A stretch of 42,500 bases of DNA, from the NCBI GenBank assembly GCA_903872345.1, contig CAIQKM010000044.1:1-42500 (forward strand). The letters are read 5' to 3'. The notes under the pieces were generated by a model that was not told the origin of the DNA, made no database searches, and saw nothing but the letters and a program-made list of their open reading frames with translations. Every line of letters starts with the position of its first letter. The stretch's first letter is position 1. The translations under genes were made by a program, and so were the position numbers. Positions 15,593 through 23,766 of the stretch are shown in pieces. This stretch comes from an uncultured Verrucomicrobia subdivision 3 bacterium. Its GTDB lineage: Bacteria > Verrucomicrobiota > Verrucomicrobiia > Limisphaerales > UBA11358.

Positions 15593-16341
15593 GGCCGGGT
15601 GGAGGAATGAAAGGGCAGCAACACTTCCACGCGCGCGCCGCCGGTGTCCCGGTTGGAAGCCAGCAATTGCCCATGCAGGCGCAGCGCAATTTCGTTCACA
15701 AAATACAGGCCGTAACCGCCCTTGGCCCCGTCGGCCGGCGGCTTTAGCTGGCCGTTGCGGATGGCCGTCAGCTTCTCGGCGGTGAAGCCCGGGCCATCGT
15801 CCAGAATGCAAAGCGACACCGTGTTGTCCGCCGATTCCGTCGCCACCGTCAATTGAATGTGATGGCCCGCTTCCGAACCGCAGGCCTTCGCCGCATTGAA
15901 CAGCAATTCACCGGCCAGAAACAGGATCAGCGACGGCGGCATATCCGCAGTCTCCACCCGCTCATCACATTTGACCTGGAAGTCCAGCCCCGGCGAAGTC
16001 TTCCGCTTCCGCTCCGCCAGATCCGCCAGCCGCCGGGCCATGCTGTCATTGGTCTGCGGCCCCGGCGCGTAGTAATCCCGGGCCAGACTTTGCATCAGCC
16101 GCACCACCTGGGCCACATGCTGCAGGCAGGCGTGCATTTTGGTGTCCAGCATCAGCTCCTGAAATTCCGGGCCGGACATGGACCGCCCCAGCTCCGCCGA
16201 CATCATGAGCACCGTCAGCGAATTATTGACATCGTGCAGCAACCCGCCGACCAGATAGGGGAACACCGGGCTGATCGGCTTGGCAGCCGTCCCCGTGCCG
16301 GCAAGGCCGGAAAGATGGGAATCAGGAGCGGTGGCGGACAT
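15589..16341 (-). CDS. Soluble histidine kinase of the receiver-effector cassette
   Basis: A 250-residue histidine kinase without membrane segments or a recognisable sensor domain. The DHp region carries GGLLHDVNNSLTVLMMSAEL with phospho-acceptor H36, and the ATPase domain shows the N box (ELLFNAAKA, N149), G1 (DDGPGF) and G2 (KGGYGLYFV). The sequence before H36 is only 35 residues, so the signal may come through protein contacts or from another kinase. Its stop overlaps the start of the receiver-effector gene by 4 bp, which makes that protein the likely cognate partner. By layout it would correspond to DtcA in Detocs-like systems, but known DtcA proteins carry a sensory N-terminus that is missing here. 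Confidence 0.9.
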   Translation of the reverse strand: MSATAPDSHLSGLAGTGTAAKPISPVFPYLVGGLLHDVNNSLTVLMMSAELGRSMSGPEFQELMLDTKMHACLQHVAQVVRLMQSLARDYYAPGPQTNDSMARRLADLAERKRKTSPGLDFQVKCDERVETADMPPSLILFLAGELLFNAAKACGSEAGHHIQLTVATESADNTVSLCILDDGPGFTAEKLTAIRNGQLKPPADGAKGGYGLYFVNEIALRLHGQLLASNRDTGGARVEVLLPFHSSTRP

Positions 16342-16343
16342 TA

Positions 16344-16379
16344 CCTCGCGACTCTACTCCGGCGGCAATTCGACGTCAA
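16344..16379 (-). promoter_or_regulatory. Candidate promoter of the kinase/receiver-effector cassette
   Basis: On the minus strand a TTGACG hexamer (16379-16374) is followed after 17 bp by TAGAGT (16356-16351), a fair sigma-70-type match. The -10 ends only 9 bp before the kinase ATG, so the transcript would be leaderless or nearly so. GAGGT directly before the ATG is too close to act as a normal ribosome-binding site. Proposed by eye. Confidence 0.4.
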
Positions 16380-16567
16380 ATGCCAACTCCATAACCTTGC
16401 CTGGTATTGGCGGTGAATGCCCGGAAACGGGCCGCGCAAACGGCTGACTGACAACCACCGATCCAGATCCCTGACCAACCGGTCAGCCGGGGTGTTTTAT
16501 CACCGGTTACGCTTTCCTCCAAATGCGGCTACAGATGGGGTGAAGCAGATGAAACCGCCAATGAATT

Positions 16568-17539
16568 ATGAATGATTTGCCCGACCCGCCCGCCCGTATG
16601 AAACCGCCCCGGAACCGACTGCAACAACGCGTACTGCAACGGTTGGAAGCCGGACTGCCACCGACGCGCTGGCAGCAATTTCGGTTGCACCTGCAAACCA
16701 TGGTACGACAGCTCCGGCATCGTCGGTTTTCCACGATTTGGTTCCACGGCAAAGGGGTCGCGCGAATTGCCTGGCAGCCGTTCACCGTATGCCGGTTGTT
16801 GGGCGTGCCGGTGCAATTCCACATCACTTGGTTTGTTTACCCGGCCGGCTTTCTGGTCTGGCTGCTCTATGACGATGAACATCCGTGGCGGCTCGACTTT
16901 CCCTTGTTGATCCTGTTCATCCTGTGCCTCTCGCTGCTGTTTCATGAGTATGCCCATGTGCTTACCGCGCGCCGTTTCGGCATCGGCTCCCGCCGCGTCA
17001 TCATCATCCCGCCGGGCGCGGCGGCCGAATTGGAAACACCCTTGTCCGGTCCCCGGGAATTTTGGATTGCCCTGGCCGGCCCGGTGTCCAGCCTCCTGCT
17101 CGCGGAACTGTTCCAGCTCGGTCTGCTCGCGCTGGCGGCATCCGTAAGCGACTGGTTTTCCGACTACGGCTGGCGGCTTGAATTAAGGGATGGATTGCGT
17201 TTCGGTTATGCCCTGAACCAGATGTTGGCGGGCTTCAACCTGCTCCCCTGCTTTCCCATGGATGGCGGACGGATGTTGCGCTCTGCGCTGGCCGTCGTCG
17301 TCGGTCGCTTTTTCCCGCATTACCCCGTTCCAGCTTCCCTGATTGCCACGCGGATCGCCGTCCGCTGCTTCGCCTGGCCCGTGGCCCTGGTCATGATGGT
17401 TTATTCACTTCAACGGCGGGATTACTGGCTTTACCTGCTGCTGTTCCCGCTCCTGCTGTTCGCCGCGGAAATCGAGTATCAGACGCTCCGCGAAGCGAAT
17501 GCGCCTCAAAACGAGGGTGAAAATCCGGGCGCAGATTGA
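16568..17539 (+). CDS. Site-2-protease (M50) family membrane metallopeptidase
   Basis: A 323-residue multi-spanning protein. After a basic, cytosolic ~80-residue N-terminus come several membrane segments. The zinc motif HEYAH (126-130) lies in one of them, and the second family motif, FNLLPCFPMDGGR with metal-ligand D232, lies about 100 residues later. These are the hallmarks of M50/site-2-protease family enzymes, which cut transmembrane substrates such as anti-sigma factors. No CBS or PDZ domain is present, so it belongs to the minimal type. It stands alone: the phosphorelay cassette is divergent upstream and the GH16 gene converges downstream. A regulatory protease is likely; its substrate cannot be guessed from context. 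Confidence 0.88.
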   Translation: MNDLPDPPARMKPPRNRLQQRVLQRLEAGLPPTRWQQFRLHLQTMVRQLRHRRFSTIWFHGKGVARIAWQPFTVCRLLGVPVQFHITWFVYPAGFLVWLLYDDEHPWRLDFPLLILFILCLSLLFHEYAHVLTARRFGIGSRRVIIIPPGAAAELETPLSGPREFWIALAGPVSSLLLAELFQLGLLALAASVSDWFSDYGWRLELRDGLRFGYALNQMLAGFNLLPCFPMDGGRMLRSALAVVVGRFFPHYPVPASLIATRIAVRCFAWPVALVMMVYSLQRRDYWLYLLLFPLLLFAAEIEYQTLREANAPQNEGENPGAD

Positions 17540-17620
17540 CCCAGCACGACAAATTGCCAACCCGGCCGGCACCTCCAAGGCCATCGCCGGTATTGGCGTG
17601 GTTCTCCCTCTGAATCCGAA

Positions 17621-18508
17621 TCAATTCGCCGCCCGCGCCTGCAACGGCGCTGGCGCCTCCGCCGGCAAAGCCCGGGCATAAACCCGCACGTAGTCCACCA
17701 CCATCTGCTGCGGCAAAATGGTGGTTTTATCCGGATACCCCGGCCATCCGCCGCCCACCGCCAGATTCAGCAGCAAAAACTTGGGATGGTTATACACCCA
17801 CGCCCGCCCCTTGGGCAGACTCGCCGGCGTCACCCGGAAATACGGCCGGTTGTCCACATACCAAGTAATAACGTTGCTCTCACAATCGACGGCGTACACG
17901 TGAAAGTCATCGGCAAAGGTCGCACCATCCGGCAGGGCAAAGGGACCGCCAATGCCGTCGCCCCCGCTGTAACCGGGACCATGGACCGTGCCGTGTACTT
18001 TGCCCGGTTCCTTGCCAATGTTTTCCATGATGTCAATCTCCCCGCAGGCGGGCCACCCGGCGGAGCCGATGTCGGTCCCCAGCATCCAGAACGCCGGCCA
18101 GATTCCCTGGCCCCGCGGTATTTTGATCCGGGCTTCAAACCGTCCGTAAGTCCATGCCCCTTTGTTCTTGGTCAGCAACCGGGCGGAGGTAATGGCCTTG
18201 CCCCCGTAATTCTCCGTCTGCGCTTGGATCACCAGTTTGCCGTCCGCGATCACCGCGTTGTTCGTCCGGTCGGTGTAGTATTCCAGCTCGTTGTTTCCCC
18301 ACCCGTTTCCGCCGGTTTCAAAACTCCATTTGGCGGAATCCGGACGGCTGCCGTCCGGCTGGTTGAATTCATCGCTCCACACCAGTTTCCAGTCGCCCCC
18401 GCCCCCGGCCGGAGCCGGACTGGCAGGCCGGTCCGCCGCCAAAGTGGTGGTCGCAACCGCCGCCAGGCCAAAAATGATGCCCGTGCCCAAGCCAAAAAAA
18501 ATATTCAT
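17621..18508 (-). CDS. GH16 beta-glucanase (laminarinase-type), secreted
   Basis: A 295-residue secreted glycoside hydrolase. A hydrophobic signal peptide ends near LAADRP (~25) and is followed by a Pro/Gly linker. The GH16 domain starts at KLVWSDEFN and contains GNNELEYYT, a WPAFWMLG strand and the catalytic GEIDIMEN: nucleophile E157, D159 and acid/base E162. The ExDxxE spacing is that of bacterial laminarinases and related beta-1,3-glucanases rather than lichenases (ExDxE). It is the last gene of a minus-strand set with a small secreted binding protein, a pseudopilin-like protein and a giant FN3 protein, under a two-component pair. Likely role: endo-cleavage of a beta-glucan outside the cytoplasm. 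Agarase- or carrageenase-like specificity is less likely but not excluded. Confidence 0.93.
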   Translation of the reverse strand: MNIFFGLGTGIIFGLAAVATTTLAADRPASPAPAGGGGDWKLVWSDEFNQPDGSRPDSAKWSFETGGNGWGNNELEYYTDRTNNAVIADGKLVIQAQTENYGGKAITSARLLTKNKGAWTYGRFEARIKIPRGQGIWPAFWMLGTDIGSAGWPACGEIDIMENIGKEPGKVHGTVHGPGYSGGDGIGGPFALPDGATFADDFHVYAVDCESNVITWYVDNRPYFRVTPASLPKGRAWVYNHPKFLLLNLAVGGGWPGYPDKTTILPQQMVVDYVRVYARALPAEAPAPLQARAAN

Positions 18509-18553
18509 AATTGATTATTTAACATCCCAGCGTTCCATCTGCCGAAGCACCCG

Positions 18554-18585
18554 CCTGTCCGTAATTTTTGCGGACAGGTTTTATT
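18554..18585 (+). terminator. Hairpin with T-run on the plus strand
   Basis: CCTGTCCG and CGGACAGG form an 8-bp perfect stem around a 9-nt T-rich loop, followed on the plus strand by TTTTATT. This is the shape of a Rho-independent terminator for plus-strand transcription, yet both flanking genes are on the minus strand. It may stop antisense transcription or act as a hairpin in the minus-strand transcript between the two genes. Confidence 0.5.
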
Positions 18586-18633
18586 CCAACTGCTTGTCAA
18601 CCGGTTCCAATGTCACCGCCCGCCCCGGCACCA

Positions 18634-19260
18634 TCATTCAAACCGGATGTCGTCCACGTAAAAAGTCACGGGCGTGGCTTGTCCGGCCAATGACCAGACA
18701 AAGCCGGTCTTGATATGCGTCAGATCCTTGCCGGCAAGATCAATGGTGTATTCCTTCCATTCCTTGGTCAACGTTACCGCCGGGATCTCACCGCTGCCGC
18801 TGTCGGGAAATTTTTTATCCGGTCCCAGAATGCCAAACTTGAAGCTGACCACTTCGCCGCCCTTCTCGCCGCGCGCCCAGAACGTGAGCGCCTTGGCCCC
18901 GGTCAAATTCCAGCCGCCGGCCTGGTCGCCCCAATCATTCATGGGATCCTGCCAGACAATGCCCGACCATGCCGTGGTGTCGTTATAGTCAAACCGCAGG
19001 CAAGTCTTGCCGCCATGGGGATTGGTCGCCCAGCCGTCATCCATTTTTGTGGCCTTGGCATTGCCCATCCAGCCGGCGGGAATATAGTGATTATTCGCGC
19101 TGCCCCGGTCGTCATAAACCGTGAAGGGCAGTTTGACGGCATTGGTTCCGGCGGCATCATCCGCCTGGAGTGATTGCTCGTTGGCCAGCAAGCCAGCGAG
19201 CACTCCGGCCAGCAGCAGGCCCCGGTGGAATGGTTGTTTCAGTTGCATATTTTTATACAT
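18634..19260 (-). CDS. Secreted carbohydrate-binding-like protein, 208 aa
   Basis: A 208-residue exported protein of no family I can name with certainty. A signal peptide (GLLLAGVLAGLLANEQSLQA) ends near residue 34. The mature part is a beta-rich, aromatic domain (YIPAGWMG, CLRFDYNDTTAWSGIVWQDP, ALTFWARGEKGG, FYVDDIRFE), which resembles galactose-binding/jelly-roll carbohydrate-binding modules; the VDDIRFE ending is common to such folds. A second ATG four codons in (MQLKQ) is an alternative start. It lies directly upstream of the GH16 gene in the same direction, so a glycan-binding helper role is the natural inference. No catalytic residues are apparent. Confidence 0.75.
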   Translation of the reverse strand: MYKNMQLKQPFHRGLLLAGVLAGLLANEQSLQADDAAGTNAVKLPFTVYDDRGSANNHYIPAGWMGNAKATKMDDGWATNPHGGKTCLRFDYNDTTAWSGIVWQDPMNDWGDQAGGWNLTGAKALTFWARGEKGGEVVSFKFGILGPDKKFPDSGSGEIPAVTLTKEWKEYTIDLAGKDLTHIKTGFVWSLAGQATPVTFYVDDIRFE

Positions 19261-19427
19261 ATTATTTTTGTTATGGATGAACGCCAGTGGTGCGGAAAAT
19301 CATGTCCCCATTCCGGGATAACAGTCAATCCATCGCGCCTCCGGAAAGTCATAAACCGCGTTTAACCGTCCTAAATTCAAGTTTGCCGTCAAATCACCGG
19401 CACTCCCTGGCAAATTCCCCAACGAAA

Positions 19428-20267
19428 TTAATGCGGGGTATGTTGCGCCAGCCAGGCCAGGTCGGCGTTATTCACACAGTTCACGTAGGCGACGCTTTTA
19501 TAAGTAACCGGCGCCACCACCTGGCCGGTCTGCCATTTGTGTACCGTGGAGTGGCCGTCCGCAAACGCCATGCCACAGGCCCCCGCATGTTGGCTGCCGG
19601 GCAATTCCACCAGCGTGCCGGTGCCATTGGTAAAACTGTAACTGGCGTACAACATGCCGTCATCAATGTAATCGGGGTGCTCATCCATGAAGAGCCAACT
19701 GTCGGACGGCCCGGGATTCTGGAAATCACCGGATTTTTTCGCCCAAAAAGGCGTGCCGCCGGAGGTGCCGACAAGGCCCTGGGCCCATTTGTTGCCATCC
19801 CCAATGGCCGCATTCATGACCACGCTGTGGGCGCGCGAACTCCAGCCTGCGGCAGTCTGGGCGGGACTGACATAGTTGGCGGCCGGACAGGCAAAGATAT
19901 GGGCGTTTCTGCCCTCATAATTGCCCAGCAACGAAAAGCGATCATCCACCAGATACAGCGTGTTGGTGTTCTGCTGGGCGGTCGTCCAGCCCATCCAGGG
20001 ATTCCCGGTAATCCAGGACGGCGTGGTATTGTAGGGTGTGCCGGTGTCGCTATTGATGGGCAGGCGTTCGGCATTGTCGCCGGCATACATGATCCAGGCC
20101 AGGCCCAGTTGCTTGTTGTTGCTCATGCACGCCGCCGCCACCGCCTTGGCTTTGGCCTTGCTCAGGGCCGGCAGCAGCATCGCCGCCAAAATGGCGATAA
20201 TGGCGATGACCACCAGCAGTTCGATCAGGGTAAACCCGGTTCGGACCGAATTATTTTTGAATTTCAT
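19428..20267 (-). CDS. Pseudopilin-like protein with prepilin N-terminus
   Basis: A 279-residue protein starting [20 protein letters not shown], the prepilin peptidase motif (G/FTLIE) followed by a hydrophobic helix ([20 protein letters not shown]). The body is the extracellular type seen in the large verrucomicrobial and planctomycete families of type II-secretion-like proteins, with an FADGH segment near the C-terminus resembling their H-x9-DG tail. I chose the ATG at 20267 because it gives the canonical short leader; a further 15 upstream codons are open but cross a hairpin. Such proteins occur in dozens of paralogues per genome, and their function is not established; a surface or secretion role in polysaccharide use is proposed. 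Here it lies between the giant FN3 protein and the GH16 pair. Confidence 0.9.
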   Translation of the reverse strand: MKFKNNSVRTGFTLIELLVVIAIIAILAAMLLPALSKAKAKAVAAACMSNNKQLGLAWIMYAGDNAERLPINSDTGTPYNTTPSWITGNPWMGWTTAQQNTNTLYLVDDRFSLLGNYEGRNAHIFACPAANYVSPAQTAAGWSSRAHSVVMNAAIGDGNKWAQGLVGTSGGTPFWAKKSGDFQNPGPSDSWLFMDEHPDYIDDGMLYASYSFTNGTGTLVELPGSQHAGACGMAFADGHSTVHKWQTGQVVAPVTYKSVAYVNCVNNADLAWLAQHTPH

Positions 20268-20281
20268 ATTTTTTTTAGACT

Positions 20282-20310
20282 GGCGGGCCTGCCACCTCGG
20301 CAGGCCCGCC
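20282..20310. repeat. Perfect 12-bp hairpin before the pseudopilin start
   Basis: GGCGGGCCTGCC and GGCAGGCCCGCC are perfect inverted repeats around a 5-nt loop. The hairpin ends 15 bp upstream of the pseudopilin ATG on the minus strand and is followed there by an A-run, not a T-run, so it is not a standard terminator for the giant-protein gene. It could attenuate, insulate or stabilise mRNA. Confidence 0.55.
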
Positions 20311-20412
20311 ACCCCTTCGCTTACGCGAACCCCGGCTTAACCAACCTGGCTAAGTTGCTCCGTTTATTTCCGCAGTCAGCCGGCCCAGGATGACCGGCCG
20401 ACAGCGGGCGTT

Positions 20413-23400
20413 TTAATACTTCAACCGATAGAACACCGCCGGATTCGCCGGATCAATCGCCTGGATGACCTTGTTGGTGGCGGTTGATCCGGTGACCGTA
20501 ACCCAGTTGGTGCCCAGCCCCGTGCTCAGGGAGTTCGTCTGCGCTTGCAAGGTCCAGCCGGTGTGATCCGCCGGCCAGGAGAGGGTGAGGACACCGCCGG
20601 AAACACTGCTAACCAGGTTCGTGGGCGTCGCATTGACCCCGACCACGACCAAGGTGTTCGTGCTGCTGGCATAGACCCCGTCACCCGAGTAGATGGCCGT
20701 AAGGGTATAAGAAGCCGGCACCGCCGTCGGCGTGCTGTTGGCGACGCCACCCGTGACCGTGCCGGTGCTCTGCGGCACCGAATTGGTTTTGAAGGCAACG
20801 GTGCCGGAAGCGGCCCCCGCCGTGACTCCGTTGGTGTTTACCGTGGCCGTAAAGACCGCGCCGGACTGCACCGTGGAGGCAATGACCGAGGGCGATCCGG
20901 AAGGCGCGGTGGTGGACAGCGAAACATCGTCCACCAGCAAACCGCCGTAACCGCCGCCCACCGCCCCGGTGGCGCCGAAGATTTGAATCAAGGCGCTCGT
21001 CGCCGAGGCCGGGGCGACAATCGGCCCGGTGGTGATCAGCGTCCAATTCGTGCCCACCGTGGTGATGCTGTTAAAGCCCACCGTGCCGACTTCCGTGGAG
21101 ACGTTCAGCCAGCCGACCTTATATTGCTGCACGTAGCTGGGACCCGAACCGTTTTGCTTCGCCCAGAAGGAGAAGGTGTACGTGTTGCCCCCCACAATCG
21201 CGGTCCCCTGATTGGAGACATTCTGCTGAACCTCCGAGTTGTTGGCCTCACCCGCAAGATTGGTTACCGCAATGGACATGCAAGCCGTGCCACTGTGAAA
21301 ATCCGAGGTGGTCCGCGTGGGCGGCTCGGAACCAACCTCGGTCCAGTTCAGGGCACCCGTGGAGCCATCGTCATTCTCGAAGCCGCCATTCGCAACCGCT
21401 TCCGTGACGACCGGCACGTCTTCCAGCACCTGATAGTACGCCACCGGAGCAGGATCGAATACCGAGGTCACCGCCGAGCCGGTCAACTGGCTGCCCAAAT
21501 TGTTCCAATTGACGTCGTCCGTGGAACTTTGAACCTGATAGTAATTGTTGCTGTTGGCGTTCCAACTGATTTCATTGCCCGCGCCGACCGACAGGGTCAG
21601 GGTGGTCGGCGTCGTCGCCGCCGCCGCGCCCACCACGCTGCCGTAAGTGTTGCCGGTGCGGATTTCGTCGAAGACATCCGCATAACCGCCGCCTTGGGTG
21701 TTAAAGCCGATGCCGGTAATCGTGCCCACATCGTAGCTGCTCCACACGAGGTTGGCCGCGCCCGCCGGCGAGTTTGTGCCGGCGGCGGGATCCAGCCAGA
21801 GGCTGACCGTGTCATTGGCGCCGGAGGTGTTAAAATCAATTCTCACCACTACCAGATGCGTTTGATTATAATTGAACCCGCCGGTGATTTGCTGACCGGA
21901 AAAGGTGGTTATACCCTGGGCGCCCGCGCCCGCCGTGGCGATGGAACCCAAGCCCAAACAGCCGGCGGTGCCGCTGTAGGGTGCCGTCATGCCGATGATC
22001 AAACTGGTGGAACCGCTGCCGAACAGCACCAGACCGTTCAGGTTGCCGCCGTTGTTGCCGAGCTGGTTGAACAAAAAGCTGATGTACTTCGTGCCCGAGG
22101 AAAGCGGGCTGGCCAAAGCTACCTGATCGCGGCTGCCGGTGGTGGAAAGCGCGTTGTTGCCTGCGGGCAGACCAGTATAAGTCAGGCCGCTGACAATGCT
22201 GCCATTGCCAACCGTCCAGTTGCCGGTCAGGCCCGTGCCCGTATTGGCCGTGCCCGTGGCAAACGTTCCGAGGCTGTAATTGAACGACTCATAGACCGGC
22301 ACATAGGCCACCGGAGCGGCGCTCACTTCCGTCGAGTTCACGCCTTCGCCGGCGGTATTGGTGGCGGACACTTCATAATAATAGGTCGTGCCGTTGGCCA
22401 CCGAGGCATCGGTGTAACTGGCCGTGTTCGCCGTGGCGATGGTGACCTCCGAACCGCTCGCCGTGGAGCGTTTCACCTTATACCCGGTGGCCGCCACCGG
22501 CGCGGACCAGCTCAGGGAAACCGACCCGTCGCTGGCATTGGCCGCCAGTCCCGTGGGCGCGCCGGGCGCCACCAGCGTGGGCGTCGCCGTCACTTCCGAA
22601 CTGTTGGCGCTCTCCCCGCCCGCATTCACCGCCGAAACCACATAGTAGTAGCCGGTCCCGCCGGCCACCGTATCGGTGTAATTCGTCCCCGTCACCACAC
22701 CCGCGCCGGAAACCGTCACGTAACCCGAACCGCTCGTGGTTGAACGCTTCACATTATAACTGGCCGGGCTGCCGGCGGCGGCATTCCAGGTGAGGCTCAC
22801 CGAGTTGCCGCCAGCCACGGCGGCCAGTCCCGTCGGAGCCGAGGGGGCCGCAATGGTATAATCAACCGCCTCCGCCCAGGTGGTGGCAATGCGCAACTCA
22901 TCAAACACAAATGCCCCGCCCGCGCCCGCCGGGTTTACAATCGAGCACGCGCTGATGGTAAATTGGGGCATGGTAAAAGTGCCCGTCGCCGTCGGCTCGC
23001 TGCTGGTGTTGGCCGCAGGATTCACCCAGATGCTGCCCGTCCAGCCCGACCCGGTGCCGGTCAGTTTCACCACCACAAAATAGGTGCTGCCATAGGTGAT
23101 GTTGGCCGTGGCCGACTGCCACTTGTTCCCGCTGTTGTCGTTGTAACCGCTCTGCTGGTTCACCCCATAAAATCCCTGGGTACCGCTGTAGGGAGCCGTC
23201 ACGCCCACAAACATGCCGTTGCCGCCGGTGTTCATTTCCAAGCCCACCAGGTTGCCGCCGGGGTTGCTCCCCACGTTGATCAGGTAGCTGATATAGACCG
23301 TGCCGCTGGAAACCGGGCTGGACAGATTTTCGCCGGAGTAAGCCGCCGTCTGCTTCAAGGCATTATATGACGTGCCCAGGCCCGTATAGGTCAGACCGGC

Positions 23401-23640
23401 CACCGTGGTCAGGCCGCCGCCATTGTAACCGCTGCTGAAACCGCCGCCCGTGGTTTGCGTGGGGGTGCCGGAGACGTAGGTGGGCGCCGCTCCCAAAGTA
23501 TAATTGTAAGGCTCATGGGCAATCAGGCTGGCCAGGGCGCTGCTGGCCGCAAACACCAGCAGACAGCAGATGAGGAACGCCACCCCGGACCGGGGCAGCA
23601 AATGTGGTTTTGGTTGATTCAGGGAACTTATCGTTTTCAT
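20413..23640 (-). CDS. Giant secreted FN3/LamG-like multidomain protein
   Basis: A 1075-residue exported protein. I chose the ATG at 23640, which directly precedes a basic stretch and a signal peptide (FLICCLLVFAASSALA). Order: a LamG/concanavalin-like domain (~35-265); two fibronectin type III domains with PxxPTGLAA openings and SLTWNA/SLSWSA strands (~270-445); a second LamG-like domain clearly copied from the first (shared GLTYTGL, SSGT-YIS, APYSGT); a linker; a CBM-like domain (~755-890) with NGGFENDDGSTGALNWTEV; an Ig-like Big_3-type repeat; and a C-terminal module (LTLSWPADHTGWTLQAQTNS to NPAVFYRLKY) that recurs in secreted verrucomicrobial proteins and may be a sorting signal. No catalytic domain is visible. 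It is probably a surface or secreted glycan-binding protein, downstream of a two-component pair. Confidence 0.85.
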   Translation of the reverse strand: MKTISSLNQPKPHLLPRSGVAFLICCLLVFAASSALASLIAHEPYNYTLGAAPTYVSGTPTQTTGGGFSSGYNGGGLTTVAGLTYTGLGTSYNALKQTAAYSGENLSSPVSSGTVYISYLINVGSNPGGNLVGLEMNTGGNGMFVGVTAPYSGTQGFYGVNQQSGYNDNSGNKWQSATANITYGSTYFVVVKLTGTGSGWTGSIWVNPAANTSSEPTATGTFTMPQFTISACSIVNPAGAGGAFVFDELRIATTWAEAVDYTIAAPSAPTGLAAVAGGNSVSLTWNAAAGSPASYNVKRSTTSGSGYVTVSGAGVVTGTNYTDTVAGGTGYYYVVSAVNAGGESANSSEVTATPTLVAPGAPTGLAANASDGSVSLSWSAPVAATGYKVKRSTASGSEVTIATANTASYTDASVANGTTYYYEVSATNTAGEGVNSTEVSAAPVAYVPVYESFNYSLGTFATGTANTGTGLTGNWTVGNGSIVSGLTYTGLPAGNNALSTTGSRDQVALASPLSSGTKYISFLFNQLGNNGGNLNGLVLFGSGSTSLIIGMTAPYSGTAGCLGLGSIATAGAGAQGITTFSGQQITGGFNYNQTHLVVVRIDFNTSGANDTVSLWLDPAAGTNSPAGAANLVWSSYDVGTITGIGFNTQGGGYADVFDEIRTGNTYGSVVGAAAATTPTTLTLSVGAGNEISWNANSNNYYQVQSSTDDVNWNNLGSQLTGSAVTSVFDPAPVAYYQVLEDVPVVTEAVANGGFENDDGSTGALNWTEVGSEPPTRTTSDFHSGTACMSIAVTNLAGEANNSEVQQNVSNQGTAIVGGNTYTFSFWAKQNGSGPSYVQQYKVGWLNVSTEVGTVGFNSITTVGTNWTLITTGPIVAPASATSALIQIFGATGAVGGGYGGLLVDDVSLSTTAPSGSPSVIASTVQSGAVFTATVNTNGVTAGAASGTVAFKTNSVPQSTGTVTGGVANSTPTAVPASYTLTAIYSGDGVYASSTNTLVVVGVNATPTNLVSSVSGGVLTLSWPADHTGWTLQAQTNSLSTGLGTNWVTVTGSTATNKVIQAIDPANPAVFYRLKY

Positions 23641-23745
23641 TTTGGTTTCCAGGTTCTCGCGAGTTAGGGGCAGGCAAACGCGTTCAGTGGTGGACGTGTT
23701 TGCTGGCTTGAGAACCACTCTACCGGCGAATTCAATTATGCCAAG

Positions 23746-23765
23746 CTAGCCGAGCGGCTAGTTTT
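23746..23765 (+). terminator. Hairpin after the NarL-type regulator gene
   Basis: CTAGCC (23746-23751) and GGCTAG (23756-23761) form a perfect stem with a GAGC loop, followed on the plus strand by TTTTCC. It lies just beyond the stop codon of the minus-strand regulator gene. On that strand there is no T-run after the stem, so it is only a partial match to a terminator for the regulator transcript; the T-run suits plus-strand (antisense) transcription. Confidence 0.4.
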
Positions 23766-23766
23766 C

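Noticed and set aside
20545..22743. Long plus-strand open frame (732 codons) rich in G and R
   Set aside because: It mirrors the low-complexity FN3/LamG-like coding region on the other strand and has no recognisable domain.
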